Source: Paraspadella gotoi (taxonomy: Eukaryota > Chaetognatha). Taken from it: a stretch of 64,000 bases of DNA. Location of the stretch: NCBI GenBank assembly GCA_051294375.1, contig CM119265.1, positions 11,161,818-11,225,817 on the forward strand, in the 5' to 3' direction. The stretch's first letter is position 1. Each line of letters begins with the position of its first letter. Positions 12,001-24,447 of the stretch are shown in pieces. Made by a program: the position numbers and the translations under genes. Under the pieces are notes generated by a model that worked only from the letters and a program-made list of their open reading frames with translations, made no database searches and had not been told where the DNA came from.

Positions 12001-15000
12001 AACTAACCTGCTGAGAATATACTCCATCCTCTTGGCGCGCCAGAGAAAGTTGAAGACGCGAAGGTAAGTAAGCAAGGACTCTTGGGTAAAGACTGTGGAA
12101 ATAGGAGGATTAACATGATAGTCAAGGCAGAAGACGTCCCAACCGGCGTCACCAGGCGACACCTGCCAATTGGTTAACGTTAAATTTAAGATGAGAGTCA
12201 AATTAAAGTTTCGTTTTGCTAATTGGCGTCAAGGGTATTGAATGAATCCTCTGGACTTACCTGCAAGAGTCTGACGTCGAGCCGCTTCAAAATCTCAGGA
12301 TTGTCATACTGCGCGTTGGTGGCCCGGATGGCGGCCTCCAACGTCCCTACAAAAGATGCCAAACGTCAATCGGATTCGCTGAGGCTCGAAAACAGATCCC
12401 TACCACGATCATCTCACCGGTAAGATTATGCATGTAAAGCAGATTGGCCGGCTTTTCCAGGTCGTCGGCCAGGAGGTCCATGAGGTGACGGATGAAGTCA
12501 CCCTGGCCAAGGAGCAAGTACCGACGCATTCCCATCAAGTGGTCCATGAACTGATAACGCTGATGTAGAACCTGGGAAAAAGCAAAAAAATCAAGGAAAC
12601 CGCTGGAGGTGGTTGGTCTTTAACAATGAGGTTGATTAACCAATATCAATAGCCAATAACCATTTCACGTTTCTCAAGCTTTTTACCTCCAATAGATATT
12701 TGTTGGTGGAAGTGTACGAAGCATCTATAAGCTTTTGAAACTGACCGAGGATGTCTTGCTCGTACATGCATTGAACAGGTTGAAGAGTGGAGGATTTTCT
12801 GAGAAAGGGCGAGCAATAAAACTTATGAAAATAAGACGAAGGAACCTAAAAAGAGAGATGCAATTCCAAAGCTAACCCCGGTACGCCGGCGGCGTCTGCG
12901 GAGACGACGGGTCTTGCCGGGCATCCTGGAATTGCGCCAGGGGTGGCACCATCGGTGATCGCGTTGTCTTGACACAACTGACGAAGGAAATTGATTGATT
13001 TTCCGCTGAGAAGAATTTTGTTCGCTTGTTCCGTTGAGATGAAAGATGGAACCATGGATCGACGAAGGGTGTACTTGTCGTGCCAGAGTCGGTCCGCCTT
13101 CACCTGTATTTAAATAAACTCGTTTAATAAAAGAAGGAAAGGGAGTGGGGAGAAAGGAAATGAAAGAAGACCAACCTGCGGATCAGAGGCGACGAAAAAC
13201 TCGTGAAAGGCGTCGTCGAGTTCTCCGTCGAAGATCCAAGCCATCAACTGCGAATGAATTGGGAGCGCGATCCAGCACAACACGTTCTCCACGATGGAGC
13301 GAAGGTAAGGATTGCCCGTTTGCATGTGCGCGTGCACTGAGGATGCCAATGCGCCACCTTTTTGGCCCTTACAGGCATCCACCATGGCGGCGATGGCCTT
13401 GAGACGCATCAGTGGCTCCGCCAACCAAACTTGGAGACGCCTCAGCGTCAAAGCTTCGGAGGACGGCTCTCCGTTTGTGATAGCCTCTTCGTCCTGTAAA
13501 AGTGACAATTAATTGACGATAAATTACAATATTTGGGAAATACAAAATATAGCAAGACCACTATCTTTTAATTCTCGTCCTTCGTTTTCGATAAATTTGG
13601 TATCGATCGATAGCAAATTCCCTCTAGTTTCTTAGTTTAAAATTTCATTAAAATCGGTCCACGCGTTCAAAAGTAATCGCCAAAAAACGATCAAAAAAGT
13701 GAGCCACATAAGATTTGAAGTACGTAGTACTAATCATTAGTCCGACATGACTACATGTATTTACGCTCGTGACGGCGCGTGGGCGTGACCATAGGGGGAG
13801 AAAAGTGTCTCGACGGCGGACGGCCGTGAATTCGATAACAGGGTCTTACTTTGCCCTGTTTCTCGAGAGAGAGAGAGAGAACGCGACGACGATTATGAAG
13901 ATGAAGAATATTACGAGTCACGGGCAGTTACCTCTGACGTCATACGGTTTTAAGACCGTTTGTTTATGAGCGTTGTTTATATTTTTTATATCTTTAACTA
14001 ATCCTAATCTTAAATAATCTTTAATTAATTATCTTTATCTAATTAATCGTCACTTGAATTAGTAATAAACAAACAATATTTGAAACCAAGATCGTCGCCA
14101 TCCTGAGAGTCACCCAGAAAGTCGAGGCAGCTCAAATACTACAATTGGAGAACAACTGGACTGGACTTTATATTCTTTTAAATTATACATATAGATTCCT
14201 CTTTCAAAAGTCCTTATTTCCTATTCATAATTTTACAGCAGATTCCGACTTTATAATTCACTTTGCCAGTCCATCGGTCCGCCCCCTAATTTTATCGGTA
14301 AGTTACTTAAGGGGAGGAGCATCAATTTTTGGGCCTATATTCATTAGTTAGAGCTAATTTTCTACTTTAGAACGTCGAAAACCGCAGCCCTCTATCATTT
14401 CGGAAACCGGAGATATAGAGGTTACTAATGAAATTTCTTTGAAAAGTCCTAGGCGCCAAACGGAGTGACGGAGGTCATTCATTTTTTGGTTCAAATATCC
14501 TTACCTGAATATCTAAGTCTGACCGCATCCCTTTTTTTAAAATTCTTACAAGATTGAAATGGCCAAATCTTGGAAACGCAAAAAAAAATATTAGAAAATT
14601 TTTTTTCGGAAAAAACGATGCGGTCGGACCTGCGTAATCTCCTAAATCATCTAATGAATCAGTCACCCAATTTTTTCCATCTTTGATTTTTCTGATATGA
14701 TTTTTTTTAGATTTTCAAAATTCTTTTTCGAGTTTCCAAAATCTTTTTAGGGTAAGCACATTTTTTTCTTTTGAATTTCAATAAAATTTTCATTTTTTAT
14801 CCTAATGAAAGCAATCGCCGACGCTAATGATACAGAGAAATGTCAAAGAAAAGTTTCTGTAAAAATCAATTGTACAGTTCTTATCCTGCTTTAAGCTTTC
14901 CGTCCAAAAAAATAATTTTTAAATTAAAAAAAAAATGTAAAAAAAAGCGATTGGAAGAAGCGTTCGGAGAATAATAAACAAAAGAGGAATAAAGAAACTT

Positions 15001-18000
15001 AATCAAACACCAGTCACGGTAGATCAGTGATAAGCAAAGTGATAATAAGGTTTGCACTAATAAACAAAATTTTTATTACTTGCTTTTTCTTTATTTGTCC
15101 TAGATGAAGATTCAGGGTTTTCGCTCATATTATTTTATTACCTCTGCGACTGCCTTTCAAAAATGGATACCATCAACCAGGATACCAAACAGATCAGATT
15201 TTTTAAAATTTAAATGAAATGAAAAGAAATAAAACAAAGGAATTCTCTTCTTTTTTTTTTTAGACGAGTTTCACGTAGAAAGCTCCAAGTTTTAATCTTC
15301 TCAGGGAATCACCGTCTAATTGAGTCTACTACCAAGGAAGTATCGATAATATGTAGCAGTATGGCAACAGCCGGGTTGCCTGTGATGCCTGTTGGACATA
15401 AACTCTCGTCGTGGTCCGTCGACCTTATTTAGCCTTTTGTAAAACTGTTTAAAAATATAAACAATCGATATTTATTTATAACAATACAGTTCATTATTTT
15501 TCAATGCTTTGATTAATCATGATTCTATTTCATACAGATCGCATTAATGTTAGTTGGCCATGCGTCGGGGTTTTTTTTATATATATGGTTATTGGTTTAT
15601 GCGTTTCATGTTATTTGAATAGTGGCTAGGCCGAGCTTACCTGAGAGATCATTGCTGTTTCTATCGTTAACCGATGCTTACCTTTTGCTTACCCCCAGTT
15701 CTTGATTTCTAAAGACTCATTAAATCCTACGATATAGATACTCTCAGAAGGGTGAGCGACCAACGGAAAACCCCGCTCATCACTTGGTGCATCGTCCAGT
15801 TCACTTTTTGTGTCAGAATCCCGGGAATATCCCCCCCCCCTCGTCCACACCTTGTTTGGTGCGGATGCTTCGTCACCTTAAGTCTGTCAGGTGATTCTGA
15901 GGCACTTCCGAGGAGGTACCCACCATAAATTCCATCAGCAGTTCTGTTCAATTTTATCGGCCCATTCTCTTTAGGGTTTTGAACAGCATCTGTGAAGACG
16001 ACGGTTCTTTTCATCATTTTCATCTGCAGATGCTCTAGCGACAATCTGGAGTGCTTTTAGCTGATTCTTGTAGTTGAGTGCTTTGGTCATCTGGTTCATG
16101 TTGATCCATTCACGAACAGTCATTACCTTTGGTAGCTCGTTTCGGCTGATGCCTATGCCTGGGTAACCTGCGACGCTTGGCTATCGTGTTCTCACTTGAT
16201 CGCACCAACCGGAAGAGCTTGAGTTATACCGTTGACTCATATCATCTGCTGTCTTTTGAAGTCGGAGGTAGAAACGTGCTATGCTGTCTATCCTCATGTG
16301 GCACGACTCCGTCACATGGCCGTAAGTCCGCCTCTGCGGCATTTTGTGGCGCACCCCAATATCCCCCCTAATAGTGTCCTAGGCAGTCCTTACCTTTTTC
16401 AATCAAACAGTCTTCGTTTTATTCTGCGTCAGAGCCTGTTCTTACTTCTTGTGGGTACAAGTAGACGGAGAGTGCTAGATCAACTCCTGGCGGATCGTGA
16501 CCCCCCTGATTTAGCTCGACGTGTAATCAACTTAGCCTATTGATAACCTTTACTCTCGTTTCGTTTGGATTCTGGATTGAGTTTGGTCGACCTTTGTTTT
16601 GAAACCCCGACGATGTGCTATTGTGAAGAACTTTAACTTTTCTCCAAAATTTGCTTTCAAAAACTTTTTCGTGGATATTCCAACTTTTAATTTTATTTCG
16701 GTTGACGTCTACGTTTTTCAGACCCTTGCCTCCTCCGTTATTTTAGCGGTAGAGGGAAGCCCTTGCCCCCTCAACTGGCATATAAATCCCCCCCTCCCTC
16801 CAATCCTTCCTTGTGTGATCTATGTTGGGAAAAGCCTGATCTTTTACGAGATGGCTGTGTCCCAAATGGACCGTGCTGCTTCCACTATTGGAGTAGAAAC
16901 CTTCAATTGAATGCGCCAGCCAGACAAATATACAAGCAAAAGACTAAAGGGAATTATCCTGAGCTAAAAATAGAGTTGATTGGCTTGTTTGTGATCCTCA
17001 GGACACATACAACTTTTTGGCAAAAAAAAGATCATAAAATGGGATGGTGAAGAATCGTTCCATGCTCTAGCTTCCCGTGTCATTACCTTTGTGAATAAAC
17101 ATGATAAAATTTCAAATGAAGAAACAAAAAAGCGCGAGTATTTCTTTACTTTTCGCGCTGCTTTGGAAAAGCCTTACTGCAACGCGATTGATCTCGGTTG
17201 TGGACTGGAGAAGCGAACGATTAGGGCATGCGAAACAAGTTGCGCAGATGTTCCACATGATTCAAGTAGAAGATGATGACAAAATGGCAAAGGATTCAAA
17301 ATCGGTGGCTTTCACTGGCGCTGCGATGGAGGATGACCGTATACGGATCTTAGAGAATGCCGTTAGTGAGTTAACTGTTCAAGTTGAAATTTTAACTCCG
17401 ATTTCAGGGATGAACGTGATGGTAGTTACTGTAATGACCATCGTTATGATAGTCCTTACCGTTCTCATGATAGTCGCAGTTTCGGCGATAGAGGTATATT
17501 ACCGAGACGATTCAAGGAGAGATGATCGCTACCGAATCATCCCAGACAGATGATGAGGAGAGCGATTTTAGTGAGGGCGAGTTAGAGGTCCTCCGTCTAT
17601 ATCGCGAACAGCGTGATGCGATAAAGCTTGCAATAGCTCGTCTTCTCGTCGGCGGAGATCTGACAATACCCCAAACTAAATGGCTTTGCCAGGGTGCATG
17701 CGAGGTCACAAGGTAGGCATGTCCCGAATTTAACAATTTAAAACCTAAGTCGAAGGCCGAGTTTCATACGAGAGTGGGTAATAAGAAGTTAGCTGTTGTT
17801 ATAGTTGAAAGCTAAATTTTTTTAGGCGATGCACTCCTTCATTAAAAAGTAAATTTAGGCCCCTCTCATTCATTGGTACAGCAATTAATGGAACTCAGGT
17901 GTTAACTATAGGTATTGTAAATATTAAATTTCGCATATCAATTGTAGGGTAGTTCAACCTTTGACTGGGATTTCTCGTTTTCTTTGTAAATATAAGGCCT

Positions 18001-21000
18001 TTTTTTAAACCCAGTGGAAGATAAACTAAAGTTTTTTAGGAGTTTCCTCTACACCCTTGATTGAATATTCCCATAAATTATTTGGTTACTTCTATTGTAT
18101 CCCTTGAAGAAGATGTTGTCCCTTCCAATTCGAAGATGCATTTGGATGTTGAGCTTATGCTTGATGGAGATCAATCGAAGCTCACTCTAATACAGTTATG
18201 ACAGATCCATTTCTCAACGAAATTATGAATCTCAGTGAACATAGTCACAAGACCAAGGCTGGTTATGTCTAGGGCGACACTGAATTCACAGATGAGTCAT
18301 TGGGCGTTTTTGCATTGGAGATGGACAAGTTTCGTTCACTTGTGAATTACGATGCAGGTTATGAGACGGACGTTCCGGCAGGTTCGGTCGGTTCCGATGT
18401 CAAAGATGCGATTGATTCTCAAAGACCCTTAACCCTCTACATCTAAACCTTCTTTCATAGTCCTGAAACCCTGGATGCATCACAAGAATCTGGAGGTCCT
18501 CCCAGTTGTGATAGTGGTCCTTCAGATGTACTGGCGAGTTAACTGTCAGACCTTTTTTTGGTGATCCAGCTACCATTAAGTAAAATCTGAATCAGGATCT
18601 GAGAGAATTATAAATCCTCTTTAGAAAAGACGTCGGTAATTCTTCAGTGATGTTACAGAGAGGCTACAGACCCAGCTATTATATTATAGCTAAAAGCTAT
18701 TTGTCCTGTATATAATATTGCCTGTTAGTCTAGTTCTTACAGTAAATAACTTTATCACTGATACATCTTTTATTTATTTTATACCTCTTTTATCCATAAA
18801 ATTTTTAATGTTACAAAATACCCAGTGAAAATGGATTGATTTCTTGATTTTATGGCACATTTTTATTTTTTTTACTTTCTTTAACACATAATCTTTTCTG
18901 AGTCATGACATTGTTCAGTTTTCTTAGCAGTTCAATTAGTATATATGTGAGTGAGATTGGGAACGTTTGTAGCTTGAATGAATAATTGTACTTGCTAGCA
19001 CTATCATTGTTAAGACTCTTCTTATAGCTCGACGTGCAAGCTAATGTTGAAATCATAATCCTTCTTTATAGCTCATTGGGTTAAACCATTCTCATTTGTC
19101 TTAGAATTTTATTATTCAATATTATTTTGAGGAAAGCAAAAAAAAAAAATTAGTTACAGGATTGCATCTTTTAAATTATTATACTGCTAGTTATATATAA
19201 GCATTTCGTTTGATGATCAATTAAATGGCTATCCCCTATCTGCCTCCTCTGCTGTGTGAAGGCATGGAGCAGTCATAGGAACTTGATACGAAGAGAGCGC
19301 GTTCGCGTCATCGTTGTCGACTCCTATCTGCAGGATTTGGATGTTGACATTTGCAACCTTCCCCCTCATCGTGGTTCCAAAAAAGAGAACGAAAATGACG
19401 GATGGAGACCGTTATGAAAATTATGAGTACGAACCTGAGCGACGCAAAATTTGTCTGGAACAATTCATTGGGAAAAGTGTCCAGAAGGACGTTGATTCCA
19501 TCGCTAATTTCTCAGAGTTCCGTTTGCGGATTGCAAAAAGATCAAATACATTGACATCGCGAGCATGTATGGTTTTTGTTATAACCACTTAGAGGCCCCT
19601 TCCCTTTGTTGGATCGGGATTCCTCAATGTCCTTTTTCGGCGTTTGGGATCCCTTCCCTCAAATACCTCCATCATTTCGTCAAAAACCACTACATTCTCG
19701 ATAAAATATTTTTCCATCATAATCATCTTGCGGATTCCGATGAGAACAAATCCTTAGTTAAGCCTCCTCAAATTTGCTATGCAGCGCTGGATGCACTCGT
19801 CAGTCTGCAGACAGCGCTCAAGCTTTCAAACAAATATATTGTCCTTCTCTAAACTCTATTGTTCACGCTATGACCAATCCGCCATTGGCGATCAGGAGAA
19901 GAGCAATATTGGCGACTAAAGAAAATTGTGACGCCAGACTCAACGTCAATACAACTTATTTCAGACGCCCCAGCCCCCCCCCAAATACCCTCCTCCTGCT
20001 CTCTCTGCCCTAATCTCCCACCTCGTCCAGCCCACCTCCTTTCCTCATGTCGATATCCATCCCCCCTTATTCTCGTGAAACTTCCTTGGAGCAGCTCCAG
20101 CTCCCTGGCTCTACTTCAAACGACAAAGATCACTTAAAAAACATTTGCGTGCAATTGTGTCAATTTCTAACAGAAAAATGTAAGCGTAATCACGCTACGG
20201 CAAGGGATTTCAACGCCAACAATCGCAACGATTTTGTTTGTTCTATTCTTCGATGGCGGCTTCGGACGTGGTCGCCTTCATGCGTTGTGCCAACTTCAGT
20301 TTTTCTGTGTTCCACCTTTATTCTTTTGGACTTTTTGCGTCACCCATGGGACGCGATGCGGCATGAAGACTCATCCTTCCCTCACCTCTCTCTTGATTAA
20401 AGCTCCTGCTGGAAAGAGTAGAGTGTATGGCGACACAACAGCAATTTTGAGCCCAAATGTTACTCCCCTTCAATACCTGCCTCCACAGTCTCGTTCCAGA
20501 CTGCGGAGAGGACACCATAAGTGAGGAGGAGTGACATTTTCGATTCTCAGCGCTTTCTCATGTCCCTCTAAAGAATATTGGCGCCAAAGAAACTAATTTT
20601 CTCACATTTCGTGTCGAACGGCGCATCTTCCATTATTCTCCAGTCTTCACTCGCCGAGTATGGCATGACCAATATATTCACAAAATTAAGCATAAACTCT
20701 GTATTCACGTTTCAAAGTAAATGGATCCAAGAGTTCTTCGATTGTCAACTTTCACTAGTCTCCTTACAATGTTCTCGACGCCGCGGACACATGCATATCT
20801 TGCGGCCTTGTTCCGACGGTATGATTCATTGGCGGAATTTGTTACCAAGGGAAAATTCTGCCATCGTGCCTCCACTTCAGCGGGGAAGTCGTTCCTTCGC
20901 TGCAAGCGCTTTGTCAACGGGCGATATTTGTATCGCTTGTTTAGGAGTTTTGCGACAGGTGTTTTTGATTCGTTCCACGCTATTGAGAGAAAAAGAAGAC

Positions 21001-24000
21001 GCGAAGACTCTCTTGAAAGGTCCCAATTCAAAAACGACACTGAGCGGGGACGCTCAGATTTTATAAAGGGGAAAGTATCTGTTGGACATAAACTCTCCGT
21101 CGTGGTCCGTCGACCTTATTTACCTTTTGTAAAGTCTTTAAAAATATAAACAATCGATATTTATTTATAAACAATACAGTTCATTGTTATTTCAATGCTT
21201 TGATTAATCATGATTCTATTTCATACAGATCGCATTAATGTTAGTTGGCCATCGTCGGGGTTTTTTTATATATATATATGGTTATTGGTTTATGCGTTTC
21301 ATGTTATTTGAATAAGTGGCTAGGCGCGAGCTTACCTGAGAGATCATTGCTGTTTCTATCGTTAACCGGATGCTTACCTTTTGCTTACCCCAGTTCTTGA
21401 TTTCTAAAGACTCATTAAATCCTACGATATAGATACTCTCAGAAGGGTGAGCGACCAACGGAAAAACCCCGCTCATCATGCCCATTGGGATGGGGCATCT
21501 CACTGTTGGCTTTGGGGCTTCCGACCTCAGTGACGCCGCACCCAGTCACTGGCGCGGTTACCTAGGACGGTCTCGCTTTGCCAACGCAGAGGGAAGTCGT
21601 TAGGAGCTGTGGATGGAACACTACGCCTGGATGGTGTGTTCCCCCTCTGAGCCAATGGATTTGGCTGACGGATGGTTGGAAGCGTAGAGGCGGTGTGAAT
21701 ATACCGCCACAACAGGAAAATTTCAATTTAGAAAACGTGATTAATATTTCATTTAACCCAAACTTGAACATTTTTAGTGGAATGAAAAAGAACTTTCAAT
21801 AGCTAATAAACAATTTTTAATCTTTGTTATCAGATTATTGATTCATCTGAAAAGAGGAAAACACTGCAGTCGATTAATATATGTTAAGAAAAATATTGCC
21901 TTGCGTAGGTATTAATACAAAGAAAAAACTTATTTAGTAATTGACCGATGTAATTGAACTCGTATTTGTTTATGAATAAAGATCAACCTTTATTTATTTA
22001 ATGTGGGGTTCTAGTTGGTTGGCGACTTCGCCATGGCGATATCGCCAGGGCTTTGGCGATGTCGCCAGTCCCCCCACTGGCGACCTCGCCAGTGATAAAA
22101 GTAGCGAATATAATGAAAAGCGCAGCTAACACGGGGATGAACATCACCTACAGGCTTCTCTCCCAACCCTAAACCAAACCTCCCGTTCAACTCTGTGCCT
22201 CTCCCCTAACCCTAACCCGGGCCTGGGCCTCCCGTACATATCCGTGCCTCAACCCTAACCCTAACCGCCTTCGATGCATCAACCACGGGCCCCTCCCCCA
22301 ACCCTAAACCAAGCCTCCCGTTCAACTCCATGCCTCTCCCATAACCCTAACCCAGGCCCTTAGTAGTTAAGAGGGACGAGGCGCTTAACCCGCCTGTAAC
22401 ACGGTGTTACAACCTGATCCGAAGCTCAGGGACTGCTTATATTGAACGGTTTGTCAATAACTCATAACAATTATTACTGTCTCTTAAAAAGTAAATTTTA
22501 ATAAAAATTAAACCATAACAGTAACTTACGCGAACCTTACCTGCTTACTTCAAAATTTTTTAAACAAAATGCAATGTATACCCTGCCAGAATCATTATTA
22601 TACCAATTTGCTGTATAAAAAAAGCATTATATCAAATAATTTTAAAAAGATTAATATATCATCTAAATACTAAGAGTGAAGAGGCTGGTTTTACAGGGCG
22701 CCAAACCCGCAGCGGTGTCACCTCGTGGCGACAGCGAGACAGCATGTTTATGTAGTCCAGAGCTTTGGATCTGGCAGTAGGCCCATGCCTACAGGCGGGT
22801 TACCCGGGCCATCCCACTTTCTACATGACAACCTCAGGGCTCGAACCAGGGACGCACATTGGGATGGTGCATTAGTCCACTGAGCCACTGAGGTGCTGCG
22901 AAAGAAACAGCTTTAATCCATCTGTGGTGATAGGACCACCAGAAGAGACTATTATACAAATATTTATTCATATTTTAAAATCATTAAGAGTTTTAGTTAA
23001 AGGGGCACTTTTTGGCATAATGTATAGTTTTATGGTGACCTAAATCATCAGCGGCCAAGGAAAAAGGAGCAACCGAGTTATTGATTATCTGGATTTTACA
23101 ATAACACGGGTCACAAACAAAGCGTTTAAGACGAAAATGAAGTTTTTTAAAAAGTTGAACAATGGTAAAATCGCGAGGAGTTCTCTCAAAATATTTAAAA
23201 AATAAAATAAATAAAGTATACCAGTCATGATTCAACGACAATTTGCCATGTCGTTTTTAAATGAGCCATTGGTCCGTTAAAAGTCGCTGTCTTTAGTCCT
23301 TTGTTGCTTCGACAACAAAAGAACATACTCAAAAGCCATGGCTCGCGACCAGAATGCTCGTAACAAAGAATATATAATTTTTAATATATACATATATATA
23401 TAAGATATATATAAGATATAATTTAAAAAAGTCCATTCAAAAAAGTTCAGCGGGAAAGATGTTTCAAAATAAACGAGCCACAAAAATCCTCTTTCGCAAA
23501 CCGCGGTTGCTCGTCGCAAAGCCATGGCTTTCGGATTTGGATTTGCGGTATAGTAAATTATGCGCATTTGGGTCAAATATAAAATGTAAAACGAAACAAA
23601 AGCCTTTTGTTTTCTTCGGATTTATTTTAACGTTTAGAAAATTGATCCCGCGCTCCCCCCAAAAAAAAACACACTGGGCTTTCTTCCAGTGTATTCAAAA
23701 TAAACATTTATTGACGGCTTGAGGTCGGATTTAAAGGTTAAAAAAGTTGTTTATTTGATTACCAAAACAAGCAATCGAGCATAAATTTTTGTTTTCATTT
23801 TTTCAGTCAGGTGCTTGGAGGAGACAAAATGCTTTTTATATATAAAGTCAAAGTGATCTTTTGTTGAGTACAATTAAAGAACGAGCTGGTCTTTGGAGAG
23901 GAAGATTGGAAGGGGTTTAACCAATCTATTTAAAATGCATTTTAATACATGAAAAGGTTAAAATAAAGCTCGCGCTCCCCATTCATGTTCTTCCCAAGAA

Positions 24001-24416
24001 CCTACGCTTTCCGAATATACCCATATTGTCCCACTTTATTAAGTGCTTGACCATGGAATTTTAAAAATAATCGATCTCTAGCAAAAACCTGATCGCCCCT
24101 TCGACTCGAACGACTTGCATCCCCATTTAATGTAATCAACGACCAAGCCAGCCCGAGCGCGAGTCTCGTGTCTCGTCAGCCACGCATTCATCCTCCTCTT
24201 CCTCCTCCCAGCACCCAGGGCTCGAGGCTCACCCAGTTTTCACTTCTTCGACTGATAGGGGGAGTAAAAAAAACTAATTTAAAGTTTGTAAATTTTCTTT
24301 CTGTTTAAACTTTTTAGTTCAGAGAATTACAGCAATTTTTGTTAAAACAATTTCTTTGAACATGAAAAATTGTGAGCCTTTATCAGCGCGAAATAAATTG
24401 TAAAAAAAATTGTACT

Positions 24417-24447
<31 letters not shown>

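Larger units (their letters stand above)
15386..21482 (+). mobile_element. LTR retrotransposon, ~6.09 kb, decayed or non-autonomous
   Basis: Two direct LTRs (15390-15782 and 21080-21478) begin TGTTGGACATAAAC and end CCCCGCTCATCA. A 4-bp target duplication TGCC flanks them (15386-15389, 21479-21482). A candidate primer-binding site follows the 5' LTR, and a purine tract AAAGGGGAAAG precedes the 3' LTR. The interior has only short open frames. Some look once coding, such as an acidic stretch near 17520-17710 with [21 protein letters not shown] could not find reverse transcriptase motifs, so it is decayed or a LARD-like form. Superfamily unresolved; TG…CA ends with a 4-bp duplication fit Ty3/gypsy but are not decisive. 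It sits in intron 7 of TUBGCP3, inside an older SINE. Confidence 0.88.

Noticed and set aside
20578-21149. 142-162-codon frames before the 3' LTR as a retrotransposon gene
   Set aside because: Three frames are open with no recognisable motif, and the frame runs into the LTR; left as unassigned element interior.
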